From CAZAMI01 sp964627805 (GTDB lineage: Archaea > Thermoproteota > Thermoprotei_A > Sulfolobales > NBVN01), in NCBI GenBank assembly GCA_964627805.1, contig CAZVLA010000030.1, positions 62,001-126,000 of the forward strand: a stretch of 64,000 nt of DNA, in the 5' to 3' direction. Below the pieces are notes generated by a model. The model had not been told where the DNA came from. It worked only from the letters and a program-made list of their open reading frames with translations, and searched no databases. A program made the position numbers and the translations under genes. This document shows positions 43,475 to 53,085 of this stretch, one piece after another. Numbering within the stretch: position 1 is the first letter of the stretch; the number at the start of each line of letters is the position of its first letter.

Positions 43475-45150
43475 TGCCCGTCATAAGTTTCAAGTTGTGG
43501 GATCTGGATAGGTTAGTAAGGCATGAAGTACCTAGGGATAAAGAAAAACTTGAGGAGTTGCTTAGCGTTATGAAGATGGAGTTAGAGAGTATCGAAAATA
43601 ATGAAGTAACTGTGGAGGTAGCTCATGATAGGGCAGACTTATTCTCAGCGGAGGGTATAGGTAGGTTCTTAAGGTTCTACCATAACGTGGAAGAACCTAG
43701 TAAGTACGTTATTACTGTCTCTAAGGAAGCATCGCTAGACATAAGCAAAGCTCCAAGTTACAGGCCATACGCTTTCATGGTTATAGTAAGGAATGTTAAG
43801 TTAGATGATGAAGCCATAAGACAGTTATTTCAACTTCAAGAGAAGCTACATCTATCACACTGCGGAGATAGATCATTAGTGTCTATAGGACTCTATGACT
43901 TAGATAAGCTAAAGCCTCCTTTCAAGTACGCATCAACGAGTGATTATAGATTCATCCCGCTTGAGGAAACTAAGGCAATGAATATCGAGGAAATTCTTAA
44001 GGAGACTGATAAGGGGAGAAGATATGCTCACTTAGTTAAGAAGGGTGAATATCCTATATTAATTGATAGTGAGGGTAAGGTACTTTCATTTCCACCGATA
44101 ATAAATAGTGAGGAAACTAAGGTTACTGAGGATACTAGGAACATAGTAATAGATGTAACGGGTCCCGAGCCCTACCTAATGGCTAAGGTAATTTCAGTGG
44201 TAGCTTTAAGTACCTTGGAGAGGACATACGGATCACGAAACATAGAGGTAGTACCTATAGAGGGTAACCAAGAACTAACCAATATACTGCTTGAGGTCAT
44301 TAACGGGAGAGAATTAGGGGTAGGCTTAAGTAGCATTAAGAACTTACTAGGTATTAACTTAGGTATTAATGACGTAGTTAAACTACTTAAGAAGTTGGGA
44401 TACGTGATTGAGGACGTAAGTAGTGACTCAGTTAAGGTTTGGGTACCTCCGTATAGGTTAGATGTAATCGATGGTGTGGACGTGATAGAGGATCTAGCCA
44501 TAGGTTTCGGCTACGGTAACATAGAGCCGGAGTTAATGCCTCCGACACATACGGGAGCCATAGATCCTATAGAGAGGTTCGCTAACGTAGTTAGGGATGT
44601 TATGATCGGATTAGGGTATACTGAAGTAGTTAACTTCATAATGATCGATAAGGACTACCTAAAACTAGTAAGTAATGAAGCATTTATTGAGGTGGCAAAC
44701 CCTAAGTTAAAGTCGTACTCAGCACTTAGGAACTCTTTAATACCGTCGCTACTGTTAACCGTGAAAGTTAATAAGGAACTATACCCCATCATTAAAGTAT
44801 TTGAGGTAGGTGACGTCGTTAAGGTCTTAGGTAATGAACCAGTAACACTTAGGTATTTAGGGTTCGTGATAAGTAAGCCTGATGCTACATTAACTGATGC
44901 CTTAGCTACACTGAAGACCCTACTCAGTAACCTAGGTATTAAGTATAGGTTGGAAAGGTTAGAGTTGGAACCGTTATTACTAAGAGGGAGAAGCGCTAAG
45001 GTCGTTACGGGTAATTCTGAGGTAGGAGTTATTGGTGAGGTGCATCCAGAGATATTAACTAGGTTAGAAATTCATAAGCCAGTAGTAGTGTGTGAATTAT
45101 GCATTAATTCATTATATGAAATAATACTTAAGGAACCTGTACTCAAGTAA
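43474..45150 (+). CDS. pheT: Phenylalanyl-tRNA synthetase beta subunit
   Basis: Structural and editing partner of PheS; 558 residues, the archaeal length. Blocks: EVAHDRADLFSAEGIGRFLRFY (split: EVAHDRADL, then EGIGRFL; about 48-70), the B3/B4 editing region, LDVIDGVDVIEDLAIGFGYGN (about 329-349) and the C-terminal VIGEVHPEIL. The ATG uses the A of the pheS TAA (TAATG), giving coupled translation. Ends 5 bases before the convergent Hel308 gene. Confidence 0.95.
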   Translation: MPVISFKLWDLDRLVRHEVPRDKEKLEELLSVMKMELESIENNEVTVEVAHDRADLFSAEGIGRFLRFYHNVEEPSKYVITVSKEASLDISKAPSYRPYAFMVIVRNVKLDDEAIRQLFQLQEKLHLSHCGDRSLVSIGLYDLDKLKPPFKYASTSDYRFIPLEETKAMNIEEILKETDKGRRYAHLVKKGEYPILIDSEGKVLSFPPIINSEETKVTEDTRNIVIDVTGPEPYLMAKVISVVALSTLERTYGSRNIEVVPIEGNQELTNILLEVINGRELGVGLSSIKNLLGINLGINDVVKLLKKLGYVIEDVSSDSVKVWVPPYRLDVIDGVDVIEDLAIGFGYGNIEPELMPPTHTGAIDPIERFANVVRDVMIGLGYTEVVNFIMIDKDYLKLVSNEAFIEVANPKLKSYSALRNSLIPSLLLTVKVNKELYPIIKVFEVGDVVKVLGNEPVTLRYLGFVISKPDATLTDALATLKTLLSNLGIKYRLERLELEPLLLRGRSAKVVTGNSEVGVIGEVHPEILTRLEIHKPVVVCELCINSLYEIILKEPVLK

Positions 45151-45155
45151 TACAC

Positions 45156-47282
45156 TTAAGGTACTTCCTTACCAACTAATTTCCTTGCCTCCCTAATAAC
45201 ATCAGTAGCTAATTTCCTACCGAACGCAGGTAATTTCTCTAGCTTATCAGGAGTACTTAGTGCAAGGTCCTTTAAGCTCTTAATCCCGTAATTAAAGAGA
45301 ATCCTAGCTCTAACCCTTCCTATACCTTTAATCCTTACCAAGTCCAGTAATTCGTCCTTAACGCCGTACCTAACCCTCTCACTAAGTATCCTCAACTGAG
45401 TAGAGTGATGTCTCAACCCACAAACCTCGCAGATCTTAGAAGCTGAGTATATAAGCCAGGAACACGTCTCTACGATATTTCTTAAATCACCAGCACCTAC
45501 CCCTAACTTACTAATTATTTCATCTTCACTGACCTCATTAATCCAATAATTAATCACTAACCCTATTTTATACGCTCTTAACCAGTCATAGTAATCACAA
45601 CCCCTAATTGGGGGTGGTATTAATCCGTTATCGTAAGCTACTCTAGCTTCACTAGATAACACCCTATACTTAGTTACCCTAACTCTCTGAAAGTCTGGCG
45701 TCATAGCAATTAATGTTAGGTAATATATAGGTGGTAAGTCCTTGTCATGCCTCCTAAGCTCACTCAATATTAAGTCAGCAGTTAATGGATCTATGTATAA
45801 CCTACTAACCATAGTACCTAGCTTTGTAGCTATTAATTCGGAGCCTTTGATAATTACCATACCCATATCCAGTAAGTTATTAATGACCTTACGTAGTACG
45901 TCATCAGTAATGCTGCAATCCTTAGAGATTTGTTTAAAGGCTAATGTCCTCCTCATAAATCTAAACAAATCACCTAAGTTGCTTACGTACCCAGAAGCTA
46001 TTAGAGCTAGTACGTGAATCCTCATAGCTCTCTCACTAATTAATGAAGACTTAACATCCTCGGGCTCCCCCCTAACGTATCTCCACCCCTCATCATCATT
46101 ACTAACATCAGCTACTATAGCCTCACCGTAAGGATCGTATTGAGGTCTCCCAGCCCTTCCAGCCATTTGCTTGTACTCAGCTATCGATATAGGCTTCAAG
46201 TACCCTCCTTCGTATCTTCTAGTATATACCACTACCCTCCTAGCAGGCATGTTTATACCAGCAGCTAAGGTTGGTGTAGCTACGACAACCTTAATTACTC
46301 CGCTCCTAAAGGCATTCTCAATGGCTAATCTACTACCATGCGAGAGTCCTGCATGATGGAATGCCACGCCATGCATTATTAAAGGCTCTAATGACTCCGC
46401 CTCGGTCTTAGGTACTCCCTCACTACTTCGTAACTCTTTAATGACTTTAATTAGTTCATCGTCATTAAGTCTAGGGAGTAGCTTAGCTACTTTCGTAGCT
46501 AATCTCTCAGCCTTAAACCTAGCTTGCTGAAATATTATTACTTGGTAATTATTAATTAATGCATGGTTTATCACATGCTCAATAAGTCCCCTACGTCGGA
46601 GTCTCTCAACTCTACCATCACTAAATACTATGGCTTTTCTACGTTTGCTATAGAAACCCTCAATTAACTTAACAGGTCTCCAATTACTAACTATTAATTC
46701 AGCACCTAACCACTCAGCTATCTCCTCCGGATTCCCTATGGTGGCACTTAAACCCACTACCTGAGCACCTAATTCCTTAGCGTGAACCGCTATTAGCTCA
46801 ACTATAGGTCCCCTACTCTCATCACTTATATTATGTAGCTCATCAATAACCACCGTGTGGACGTTTCTGAGCCAGGAAGGCTTAAGTCTAAAGAGTGAGT
46901 CTAGCCTTTCATAAGTAGCTACTATAATATCGTATTTACCTAACCACTCACCGACCTCATCGTAATCACCCGTTGATATACCTACCTTAATACCGTACTT
47001 TTCCCATAGCTTAAATTCCTCAAATTTCTCGTTGGCTAACGTCTTAAGAGGTGTTGCGTAAACACCCTTACCACCGTTTAAACAGGCTCTAACTAAGGCC
47101 ATCTCAGCTATTAAAGTCTTACCACTGGCAGTTGGTGATGAAACAACTATATCTATTCCCCTCAATAAACCCCTCTCCAATGCCCTGCTCTGAGGCGGTG
47201 TAAAGTACTTAATACCCCTTAACCTAAGCTCCTTCCTAATTACGTCAGGTAACTTAAACTTATCTACACTCTCAAGCGACAC
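45156..47282 (-). CDS. hel308: Hel308/Hjm superfamily 2 DNA helicase
   Basis: 3'-5' helicase for stalled forks. Motif I SPTASGKTLIAEM (about 49-61), motif II VIDELHN (DELH), motif III LSATIGNPEEIAEWL, the HHAGL block and motif VI QMAGRAGRP. The C-terminus contains the HhH-like KGIGRVRARILFNYGIKSL. Length 708 residues, typical. GTG start at 47282. Convergent with pheT and divergent from the B12/radical SAM gene. Confidence 0.96.
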   Translation of the reverse strand: MSLESVDKFKLPDVIRKELRLRGIKYFTPPQSRALERGLLRGIDIVVSSPTASGKTLIAEMALVRACLNGGKGVYATPLKTLANEKFEEFKLWEKYGIKVGISTGDYDEVGEWLGKYDIIVATYERLDSLFRLKPSWLRNVHTVVIDELHNISDESRGPIVELIAVHAKELGAQVVGLSATIGNPEEIAEWLGAELIVSNWRPVKLIEGFYSKRRKAIVFSDGRVERLRRRGLIEHVINHALINNYQVIIFQQARFKAERLATKVAKLLPRLNDDELIKVIKELRSSEGVPKTEAESLEPLIMHGVAFHHAGLSHGSRLAIENAFRSGVIKVVVATPTLAAGINMPARRVVVYTRRYEGGYLKPISIAEYKQMAGRAGRPQYDPYGEAIVADVSNDDEGWRYVRGEPEDVKSSLISERAMRIHVLALIASGYVSNLGDLFRFMRRTLAFKQISKDCSITDDVLRKVINNLLDMGMVIIKGSELIATKLGTMVSRLYIDPLTADLILSELRRHDKDLPPIYYLTLIAMTPDFQRVRVTKYRVLSSEARVAYDNGLIPPPIRGCDYYDWLRAYKIGLVINYWINEVSEDEIISKLGVGAGDLRNIVETCSWLIYSASKICEVCGLRHHSTQLRILSERVRYGVKDELLDLVRIKGIGRVRARILFNYGIKSLKDLALSTPDKLEKLPAFGRKLATDVIREARKLVGKEVP

Positions 47283-47374
47283 TCAACCCAACCCACTAAA
47301 TGTTTACTAAGTACTATAGAGTATTAAAGCTAGTTAACGTAAGAAGGGATTAAATTCTGCTAGCCATAATTAAA

Positions 47375-47440
47375 ATGGATGATCGATGCGGTCGTAGCTG
47401 AGCCCTTAGCTGTGATGTGAACGGCGGGCTTTGGTGACCT
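47375..47440 (+). ncRNA. Candidate box C/D guide sRNA 2, lower confidence
   Basis: C-like ATGATCG (47379-47385), 12-base guide, D' CTGA (47398-47401), 10-base spacer, C' GTGATGT (47412-47418), 15-base gap, D-like GTGA (47434-47437). As in candidate 1, C position 6 is C and D position 1 is G, so the kink-turn pair is again swapped. GG/CC flanks could close the stem. A weak TATA (ATTAAATT, 47349-47356) is upstream. The GTGA also serves as the ribosome-binding site of the gene at 47443, and the second guide is too long, which lowers confidence. Confidence 0.3.
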
Positions 47441-47442
47441 TA

Positions 47443-48735
47443 ATGATCGACAGTAAGGTGTGCCTAGTATTTATATACGGAAAAACACATAGATACGGTA
47501 CTAACGTACTCATAGGTTACTTAGAAACGCTTCCCCAAATAATTAAGTATGTTGATATATACGTCGTAAAGCCTGATGAAATACACTTACTAAGTACATT
47601 GGCTAGGAAGTACAGATTAAGGGTAGTTGCTTACTCACTACTAACCACTTACGTGGCTGAGAACCTTAATGAAGTACTTAAGGTAGTTGAGACTAGTAGG
47701 AGGTTAGGCTACTTAAGTATTGCAGGAGGTCCGCATCCATCAGGAGACCCGTTAGGCACGCTTAAGTCACTAAAATTTGATTACTGCATAATTGGTGAAG
47801 GTGAGGAACCTTTAGTAGAATTCATTAGTAACTTAATTAGTGGTAATGATATCCTCAGTACTAAGGGTTTAGCTTACTTAGATAATGATAAGTTAGTAGT
47901 CAATACTAAATTCAAGGTTAAGGACTTAGACAATTATCCACCATTCGCTGAGAGATCCGGCCTCTTCAATCCTATAGAAATAAGTAGGGGGTGCATCTAT
48001 GCTTGTAAATTCTGTCAAGTAAGTTATATATTCTCATCTAACGTAAGGCATAGAAGCATAGAGAATATAGTTAAGTACGCTCGTAAGCTAGTGAAACGAG
48101 GTATTAGGGACGTAAGATTCATATCCCCGGATTCCTTCGGTTACGGATCAAGAGGTAAGTGGTACCCTGAGAAGGTAATCGAGTTAATCAATGAGTTGCA
48201 GAGAGTAAGAAATGAAGGTGGGAGGGTATTTCTGGGTACGTTTCCTAGCGAGGTTAGGCCGGAGCATGTAAGTGAAGAGTTAGTTAGGGAGTTAGTGGGT
48301 AAGGTTGATAATAAGAGGGTAATAGTCGGTGCACAAACAGGTTCGGAGAAGTTACTTAAGGTACTAAATAGGGGGCACACACCGGAGGATGTAATTAACG
48401 CTGTTGAAATACTTAGGAAGTATGGATTTAGGGTAGATGTCGATTACATATTCGGACTCCCTAGTGAGGACGAGGAGGATGTTGAATTAACGTTAAACCA
48501 TATGAGGAAGGTGGTAACCCTTGGCGGTAGGGTACATGCACATGTATTCCTCCCACTACCTGGTACTCCATTAGCTAGAGCACCTCCAGGGAGGATACCA
48601 GTTAAGGTTAGGAAGTTCATGTATAAACTACTCGGTAGGGGCTTCCTCTATGGTCAATGGGAGAGGCAGGAGAGATTAGCGCAGATGATAGCTAAGTTAA
48701 GGAGTGACGGTATAATACTCCCACGGGTAACATAG
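47443..48735 (+). CDS. B12-binding/radical SAM domain protein (TIGR04013-like)
   Basis: Residues about 1-130 look like a cobalamin-binding domain (IAGGPHPSGDP near 90). Residues about 170-420 form a radical SAM domain with ISRGCIYACKFCQ (C-x3-C-x2-C) and GAQTGSEKLLKVLNRGH. The group includes uncharacterised archaeal proteins; the reaction is unknown, perhaps a methyl transfer. The frame opens at TTG 47431, but the ATG at 47443 has GGTGA 5 bases upstream, so I chose it: 430 residues. Confidence 0.85.
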   Translation: MIDSKVCLVFIYGKTHRYGTNVLIGYLETLPQIIKYVDIYVVKPDEIHLLSTLARKYRLRVVAYSLLTTYVAENLNEVLKVVETSRRLGYLSIAGGPHPSGDPLGTLKSLKFDYCIIGEGEEPLVEFISNLISGNDILSTKGLAYLDNDKLVVNTKFKVKDLDNYPPFAERSGLFNPIEISRGCIYACKFCQVSYIFSSNVRHRSIENIVKYARKLVKRGIRDVRFISPDSFGYGSRGKWYPEKVIELINELQRVRNEGGRVFLGTFPSEVRPEHVSEELVRELVGKVDNKRVIVGAQTGSEKLLKVLNRGHTPEDVINAVEILRKYGFRVDVDYIFGLPSEDEEDVELTLNHMRKVVTLGGRVHAHVFLPLPGTPLARAPPGRIPVKVRKFMYKLLGRGFLYGQWERQERLAQMIAKLRSDGIILPRVT

Positions 48736-48752
48736 GAATACCTTAAGTATTC
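48736..48752 (+). other. Short hairpin after the radical SAM gene
   Basis: GAATAC and GTATTC form a 6-base-pair stem around CTTAA, starting at the base after the stop codon. It may stabilise the transcript end. No T-run follows closely. Confidence 0.3.
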
Positions 48753-48853
48753 TTGGAAGTAGTGTCATATTAGCCATTATATCAGTAAAGTTAAATAAAC
48801 TAATGGGTGTTTTTCTAGTATTATTACAGAAGACTGCGGGGTGATGCATAGGT

Positions 48854-49420
48854 TTGGTTGCCCTGGTTTTTAAGATAGTAGGTATCGGTGGTGGGATTGA
48901 GGGCTTAGTTATGGAGTCCGTTAAGACGCTCCACGAAGCGTTTGATAGCAAAGTAAATTACGTAACGTACGGCTCGGTACCTAATGAGTTGTTCAATCCT
49001 AGGAGAAGTCAGTATAGAGCTGATATGATTAACTTATGGTTATACAACGTGTTTAGTAATAGGTTAAGAAGTAATGAGTACTTAGTAGCTATAATAGACG
49101 TCGATGCCTACGTACCTGGACTTAATTTTGTATTTGGCTTAGCTACTCCACCACTTAAGATAGCTTCAGTCTACGTACCCCGTTTAAGATTTATGGCAAC
49201 AACCGAGGAAGGCAAGGTTATTGAGAGAGTTAGGAAGGAGGTAATGCATGAGGTAGGGCATTTATTAGGTCTTGAACACTGTAGTAACGCCTCATGTGTT
49301 ATGAGGTTTAGTAACAGTATATTCGATACTGATGCTAAGAGCTGGAAGTATTGCATAAGGTGCGCGGAGAAGTTAAGGTCATTAGGTATTAAGGTCAGTA
49401 AGGAGTATGTATTGAGTTAA
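48854..49420 (+). CDS. amzA: Archaemetzincin metalloprotease
   Basis: A zinc protease of 188 residues. The motif HEVGHLLGLEHC (about 131-142) is followed by CVMRFSNSIFDTDAKSWKYCIRC (split: CVMRF, then YCIRC; the four-cysteine pattern for the second zinc). Both features define archaemetzincins. The start is TTG at 48854; since TTTTTAAG lies inside the first codons, a later start such as ATG 48911 is possible. Preceded by a 118-base gap with no other feature. Substrates unknown. Confidence 0.92.
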   Translation: MVALVFKIVGIGGGIEGLVMESVKTLHEAFDSKVNYVTYGSVPNELFNPRRSQYRADMINLWLYNVFSNRLRSNEYLVAIIDVDAYVPGLNFVFGLATPPLKIASVYVPRLRFMATTEEGKVIERVRKEVMHEVGHLLGLEHCSNASCVMRFSNSIFDTDAKSWKYCIRCAEKLRSLGIKVSKEYVLS

Positions 49421-49428
49421 TCATTAAA

Positions 49429-50829
49429 CTAGAACCTCTTATTTATATGTAAGTCCTTATGAATAGCTAAGGCGGCCCTCCTACCCCAACCCATAGCCTC
49501 TATGACTGTACCCTCACCAACTACTATGTCACCGCCGGCGTAGACTCTAGACATGCTGGTCCTCCCCTCATCATCAACTACGATTCTCCCCTTCCTATCA
49601 GTCTTAATCTCAGGTGTAGTTTGAGGTATTAGGGGGTTAGGATAGAACCCTATAGCGTTAATAACCATGTCAGCACCGAATGTCGTAGTCTCCCCTGTAG
49701 GTATAGGTCTAGGCCTACCTGAAGCATCAGGCTCACCTAACCTCATCTTCATTAGTATGACCTCACTAACGTTACCTAGTGAATTGCCTTTGAAACCTAT
49801 AGGCTGAACTAAGAACAGGAATTTGACACCCTCCTCCTTGGCGTTCTCAATTTCTTCTCTTCGTGCAGGCATTTCCGCTTCAGTCCTTCTATAAAGTACA
49901 TAGACCTTCTCAGCCCCTAGTCTTAATGCAGACCTAGCCGCATCCATAGCGGTATTACCCCCACCTACGACAGCGACTATCCTGCCCTTATGTATGGGTG
50001 TGTCGTACTCAGGGAATAGGTAGGCCCTCATTAAGTTAATTCTAGTTAGGAATTCATTGGCTGTGTATATGTAATTTAGGTTCTCCCCGGGTACGTTCAG
50101 GAATCTAGGGTGTCCAGCACCAGTACCTACGAATACGGCATCGAATTCATCGAGTAGTTGATATAGCGTTACGGTCCTACCGACATTCACTCCGACGTTG
50201 ATCTCGACACCTAACCTTCTAAGTAGGTCTAGCTCTTCCTTAACAATCTTCTTAGGTAATCTATACTCAGGTATGCCGTAGACTAAGACCCCTCCCGGGA
50301 CGTGCAGTGCTTCATAGATGACAACCTCGTAACCTAATCTAGCTAAATCTGAAGCAACTACTATACCTGCAGGTCCTGAACCGACAACCGCTACCTTCTT
50401 ACCCCGGACTACGTCCTTAACATAATCCCTACCCTCCTCAATAATCCCTTGCTCCCTAGCCCAATCCGCTACGAACCTCTCTAGAGCACCTATCGCTACT
50501 GGTTGACCAACCTTAGCTAATGTACAGTACTTCTCACACTGCTTCTCCTGAGGACATACCCTACCAGTAATTGCTGGTATTGGGCACTTATCCTTAATTA
50601 CCTTGTAAGCTTCCTCAAACTTACGCTCCCTAATTAACTTAATGAACTTAGGAATGTCAACACCTACGGGGCACCCCTTAACGCATGGTTTATTAGGGCA
50701 TTGTAAGCACCTTGAGGCTTCCTTAATAGCCATCTCAACATCGTAACCTAACGCAACTTCATTAAAGTCCTTAACTCTCTCCTCAGGAGGTCTTTTAGGC
50801 ATGGGTACTCTAGGCGTTACCTTAACCAT
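49429..50829 (-). CDS. NfnB/SudA-like flavoprotein (glutamate-synthase small-subunit family)
   Basis: A 466-residue FAD protein with N-terminal iron-sulfur region: CLQCPNKPCVKGCPVG (about 40-55) and CPIPAITGRVCP then QCEKYC. Two Rossmann loops follow: VVGSGPAGIV (about 150) and VVGGGNTAMD (about 290). Paired with the FNR-like gene upstream, it matches electron-bifurcating NADH-dependent ferredoxin:NADP oxidoreductase or sulfide dehydrogenase. The pair cannot be told apart from sequence here. Start GTG/ATG near 50829, 4 bases after its partner. Confidence 0.92.
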   Translation of the reverse strand: MVKVTPRVPMPKRPPEERVKDFNEVALGYDVEMAIKEASRCLQCPNKPCVKGCPVGVDIPKFIKLIRERKFEEAYKVIKDKCPIPAITGRVCPQEKQCEKYCTLAKVGQPVAIGALERFVADWAREQGIIEEGRDYVKDVVRGKKVAVVGSGPAGIVVASDLARLGYEVVIYEALHVPGGVLVYGIPEYRLPKKIVKEELDLLRRLGVEINVGVNVGRTVTLYQLLDEFDAVFVGTGAGHPRFLNVPGENLNYIYTANEFLTRINLMRAYLFPEYDTPIHKGRIVAVVGGGNTAMDAARSALRLGAEKVYVLYRRTEAEMPARREEIENAKEEGVKFLFLVQPIGFKGNSLGNVSEVILMKMRLGEPDASGRPRPIPTGETTTFGADMVINAIGFYPNPLIPQTTPEIKTDRKGRIVVDDEGRTSMSRVYAGGDIVVGEGTVIEAMGWGRRAALAIHKDLHINKRF

Positions 50830-50833
50830 GATA

Positions 50834-51691
50834 TCACCTCATACCAAACCTATCCTTAAATAACTTAAGAGCTAACTCCTCCTCCTTACGATACATCTTA
50901 AGTCTAGACAAGAGTTCATCCCAATCAACCTCTAATGCATTGAATTCAGGTCCTTCATAGCATGTGAACCTAATCCTACCACCTACCCTAACTCTACAAG
51001 CACCACACATACCCATACCGCAAACCATTATTGGGTTGAGACTAGCCACTACATTAGTTAATTTAAACTCCTTAGCTACTAAAGTACAAGCCTTCATCAT
51101 AGGTGCTGGACCTACCAACCAGATTAGGTCAGGCTTTAATCCATTATTAAGTAACTCCCTAAGAGCATCTGAAGTAAATCCCTTCATACCCCTACTACCG
51201 TCGTCAGTAGTAATTACTACTTCATCACTCACACTCTTTATCTGCTCCTCATATATCAGTAGGTTAGCACTCCTAGCACCTATTATTGATACCACGTAAT
51301 TACCTGCTTCCTTAAAAGCCCTAGCTACAGGATATGCAGCAGCTATAGCTACGCCACCACCAATAACGACTACCTTACCATACTTCGTAACATGTGTTGG
51401 ATTACCTAAAGGACCAGCTACGTGGTAAAGCCTATCACCTACCTTCTTCATGCCTAACTTGAATGTACTTACACCAACCTCCAAGAACACTAACCTAATC
51501 CACCCTTCACTGTGTGACCAATCAACGAGGGTAAGGGGTATGCGCTCACCTTTCTCATCAGGTATTACTATGACGAACTGACCTGCCTTAGCGGATCTTG
51601 CTATTAACGGTACGTAAACATCCATTTCCTTAATGTGGGGTGCTAACTCCGTGATCCTAAGTACTTCATAGTCGCTGTAATTGCTCATCAT
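50834..51691 (-). CDS. NfnA/SudB-like ferredoxin-NADP reductase subunit
   Basis: A 285-residue FNR-family subunit: FAD-binding domain (AGQFVIVIPDEKGERIPLTL, about 36-55), NAD domain with VVIGGGVAIAAAYP (about 107-120), and a 2Fe-2S motif CGMGMCGACRVRV plus a later Cys (FTCYEGPEF). First gene of the two-gene operon with the NfnB-like subunit. ATG start at 51691; upstream lies a 323-base gap. Confidence 0.92.
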   Translation of the reverse strand: MMSNYSDYEVLRITELAPHIKEMDVYVPLIARSAKAGQFVIVIPDEKGERIPLTLVDWSHSEGWIRLVFLEVGVSTFKLGMKKVGDRLYHVAGPLGNPTHVTKYGKVVVIGGGVAIAAAYPVARAFKEAGNYVVSIIGARSANLLIYEEQIKSVSDEVVITTDDGSRGMKGFTSDALRELLNNGLKPDLIWLVGPAPMMKACTLVAKEFKLTNVVASLNPIMVCGMGMCGACRVRVGGRIRFTCYEGPEFNALEVDWDELLSRLKMYRKEEELALKLFKDRFGMR

Positions 51692-51897
51692 AAGTCACCA
51701 CGTATTATTATGCATTATTGACTTAATAAACATGAATACGTTTTTACACTCTATGATAACACAGAAGTATAAGTATGTGATTCAGTAAATAAATTAATCT
51801 ATAGGGATTAATAATTAAGTGAAAAAGCTTCATTACGTAAATAGACGCGGGTACCTTAACTAATTAAAGAATATTTAACATGAAGAACGAAGATCAG

Positions 51898-51922
51898 GTA
51901 ATACCTAAGCGTCAGGTATTAC
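51898..51922. repeat. Inverted repeat upstream of nurA
   Basis: GTAATACCT and AGGTATTAC pair over 9 bases around AAGCGTC. Each arm is preceded by CAG, giving a near-direct repeat as well. It could be an operator or a transcript hairpin. It lies 92 bases before the nurA ATG. Confidence 0.45.
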
Positions 51923-51983
51923 TAAATGGCTACTTAAGTTAGTATACATGAGTTATGGAGGAGGTTATAGGTACTGAAAACAC

Positions 51984-51991
51984 ATTATAAG
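51984..51991 (+). promoter_or_regulatory. TATA box for nurA-herA
   Basis: ATTATAAG 24-31 bases before the ATG at 52015. Confidence 0.5.
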
Positions 51992-52014
51992 ATGCGGTAA
52001 CGTAGGGGACATAG

Positions 52015-53085
52015 ATGTTTCAGAGAGTAATAGCAGAGCTAGTGGGTGCGTTAGTTAAGTTGAGAATACCTAGACCTAAGTATGAATTACTAAGTGACTT
52101 AACTAATGAATCTGTAATTGGGGATAAAAATGAATTAAGTATTAAGGAGATAAAGGAACCTAAGGAAATCTACAGCAAGTTTACCTTCGCAGCAATTGAT
52201 GCTGCATCAGTAACCCTTCATGTAGGTTTTGGTGAGTTATCACTAGCGATGGCTACGTATGTAGATAGAAATAAATTAATAATATATCCTAAACTACGTG
52301 ATAACGTCAGTATTGAAGTTCCTGTAGTAAGTAGTTATCTGAAAATAGAGAGTATCGACTGGATAACTGATAAGTACCTTAAATTAGGTATTAAGTACGT
52401 AAACGATCCAGAATTACCTGAAGGCGCTTTAGCTCACGACGTTAGGATATCCCTAGAAACTTACGTAATGAGTAAGGTTTATTCACGTAATGAACCCCCT
52501 AAGGTGCTAATAGTTGATGGACCCATCGAATATCCGTATCGGCACCCCCTGGAACAGAGCTTATGGAATGATGAGATAAGAAGATTGAACAGAGATAGGG
52601 TTAAGGTCTTTAAGGATCTAATAAGCCGTGGAGTAGTGCCAGTAGCTGTAGTGAAGAGGGTATGGAACTCAAAAACTCAGATACCTGGCGTCGATGACGT
52701 CTACACTATAGTACGTAAGGTAATTAACTCAGGTATGATTAATAAGCCAGTCCTTATAGGACCTATTACGTCGTGGACTTCATTCAGTGATAGGAAGTAC
52801 GTTTACTATATTTCAATACCGCTAACCACTTACTTAGGGTCAATAACGCTACTTAGGATTGAACTACTTGAAGATGCGGTTAATAAGTTTAACTACATAG
52901 ATGAGGTTCTATCATACGTAGCTTACAGTTCATTAAGGGCGGGCCTGCCCGTACCATATATACTGCATCAAGCTGATAGAGTTAGTAAGAGAATTACATC
53001 ATCTATAGCTAAATCAATAAGTGCTCTTCTAAAGGTTAAAGGCATACCCATGTTCTATGGAGGTGTTGTTATTGAGTGGGAGTAA
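52015..53085 (+). CDS. nurA: NurA 5'-3' nuclease
   Basis: Works with HerA in end resection for homologous recombination. The nuclease motif FAAIDAAS (about 58-65) holds the first catalytic Asp; a second acidic site is in LIVDGPIEYPYRHP (about 165-178). Length 356 residues, within the family range. ATG start after a TATA box. herA starts inside its 3' end. mre11 and rad50, often neighbours in archaea, are not here. Confidence 0.92.
   Translation: MFQRVIAELVGALVKLRIPRPKYELLSDLTNESVIGDKNELSIKEIKEPKEIYSKFTFAAIDAASVTLHVGFGELSLAMATYVDRNKLIIYPKLRDNVSIEVPVVSSYLKIESIDWITDKYLKLGIKYVNDPELPEGALAHDVRISLETYVMSKVYSRNEPPKVLIVDGPIEYPYRHPLEQSLWNDEIRRLNRDRVKVFKDLISRGVVPVAVVKRVWNSKTQIPGVDDVYTIVRKVINSGMINKPVLIGPITSWTSFSDRKYVYYISIPLTTYLGSITLLRIELLEDAVNKFNYIDEVLSYVAYSSLRAGLPVPYILHQADRVSKRITSSIAKSISALLKVKGIPMFYGGVVIEWE

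Larger units (their letters stand above)
51692..52014. other. Gene-free region, 323 bases
   Basis: AT-rich divergent spacer between the NfnA-like gene and nurA. It contains the 9-base-pair inverted repeat at 51898-51922 and the nurA TATA box at 51984-51991. A 20-codon ORF at 51880 is too short to support. No tRNA or clear guide RNA is seen. Confidence 0.6.

Noticed and set aside
51880..51942. 20-codon ORF in the gap before nurA
   Set aside because: Too short, the TATA-like sequence is too close to the ATG, and it overlaps the inverted repeat.
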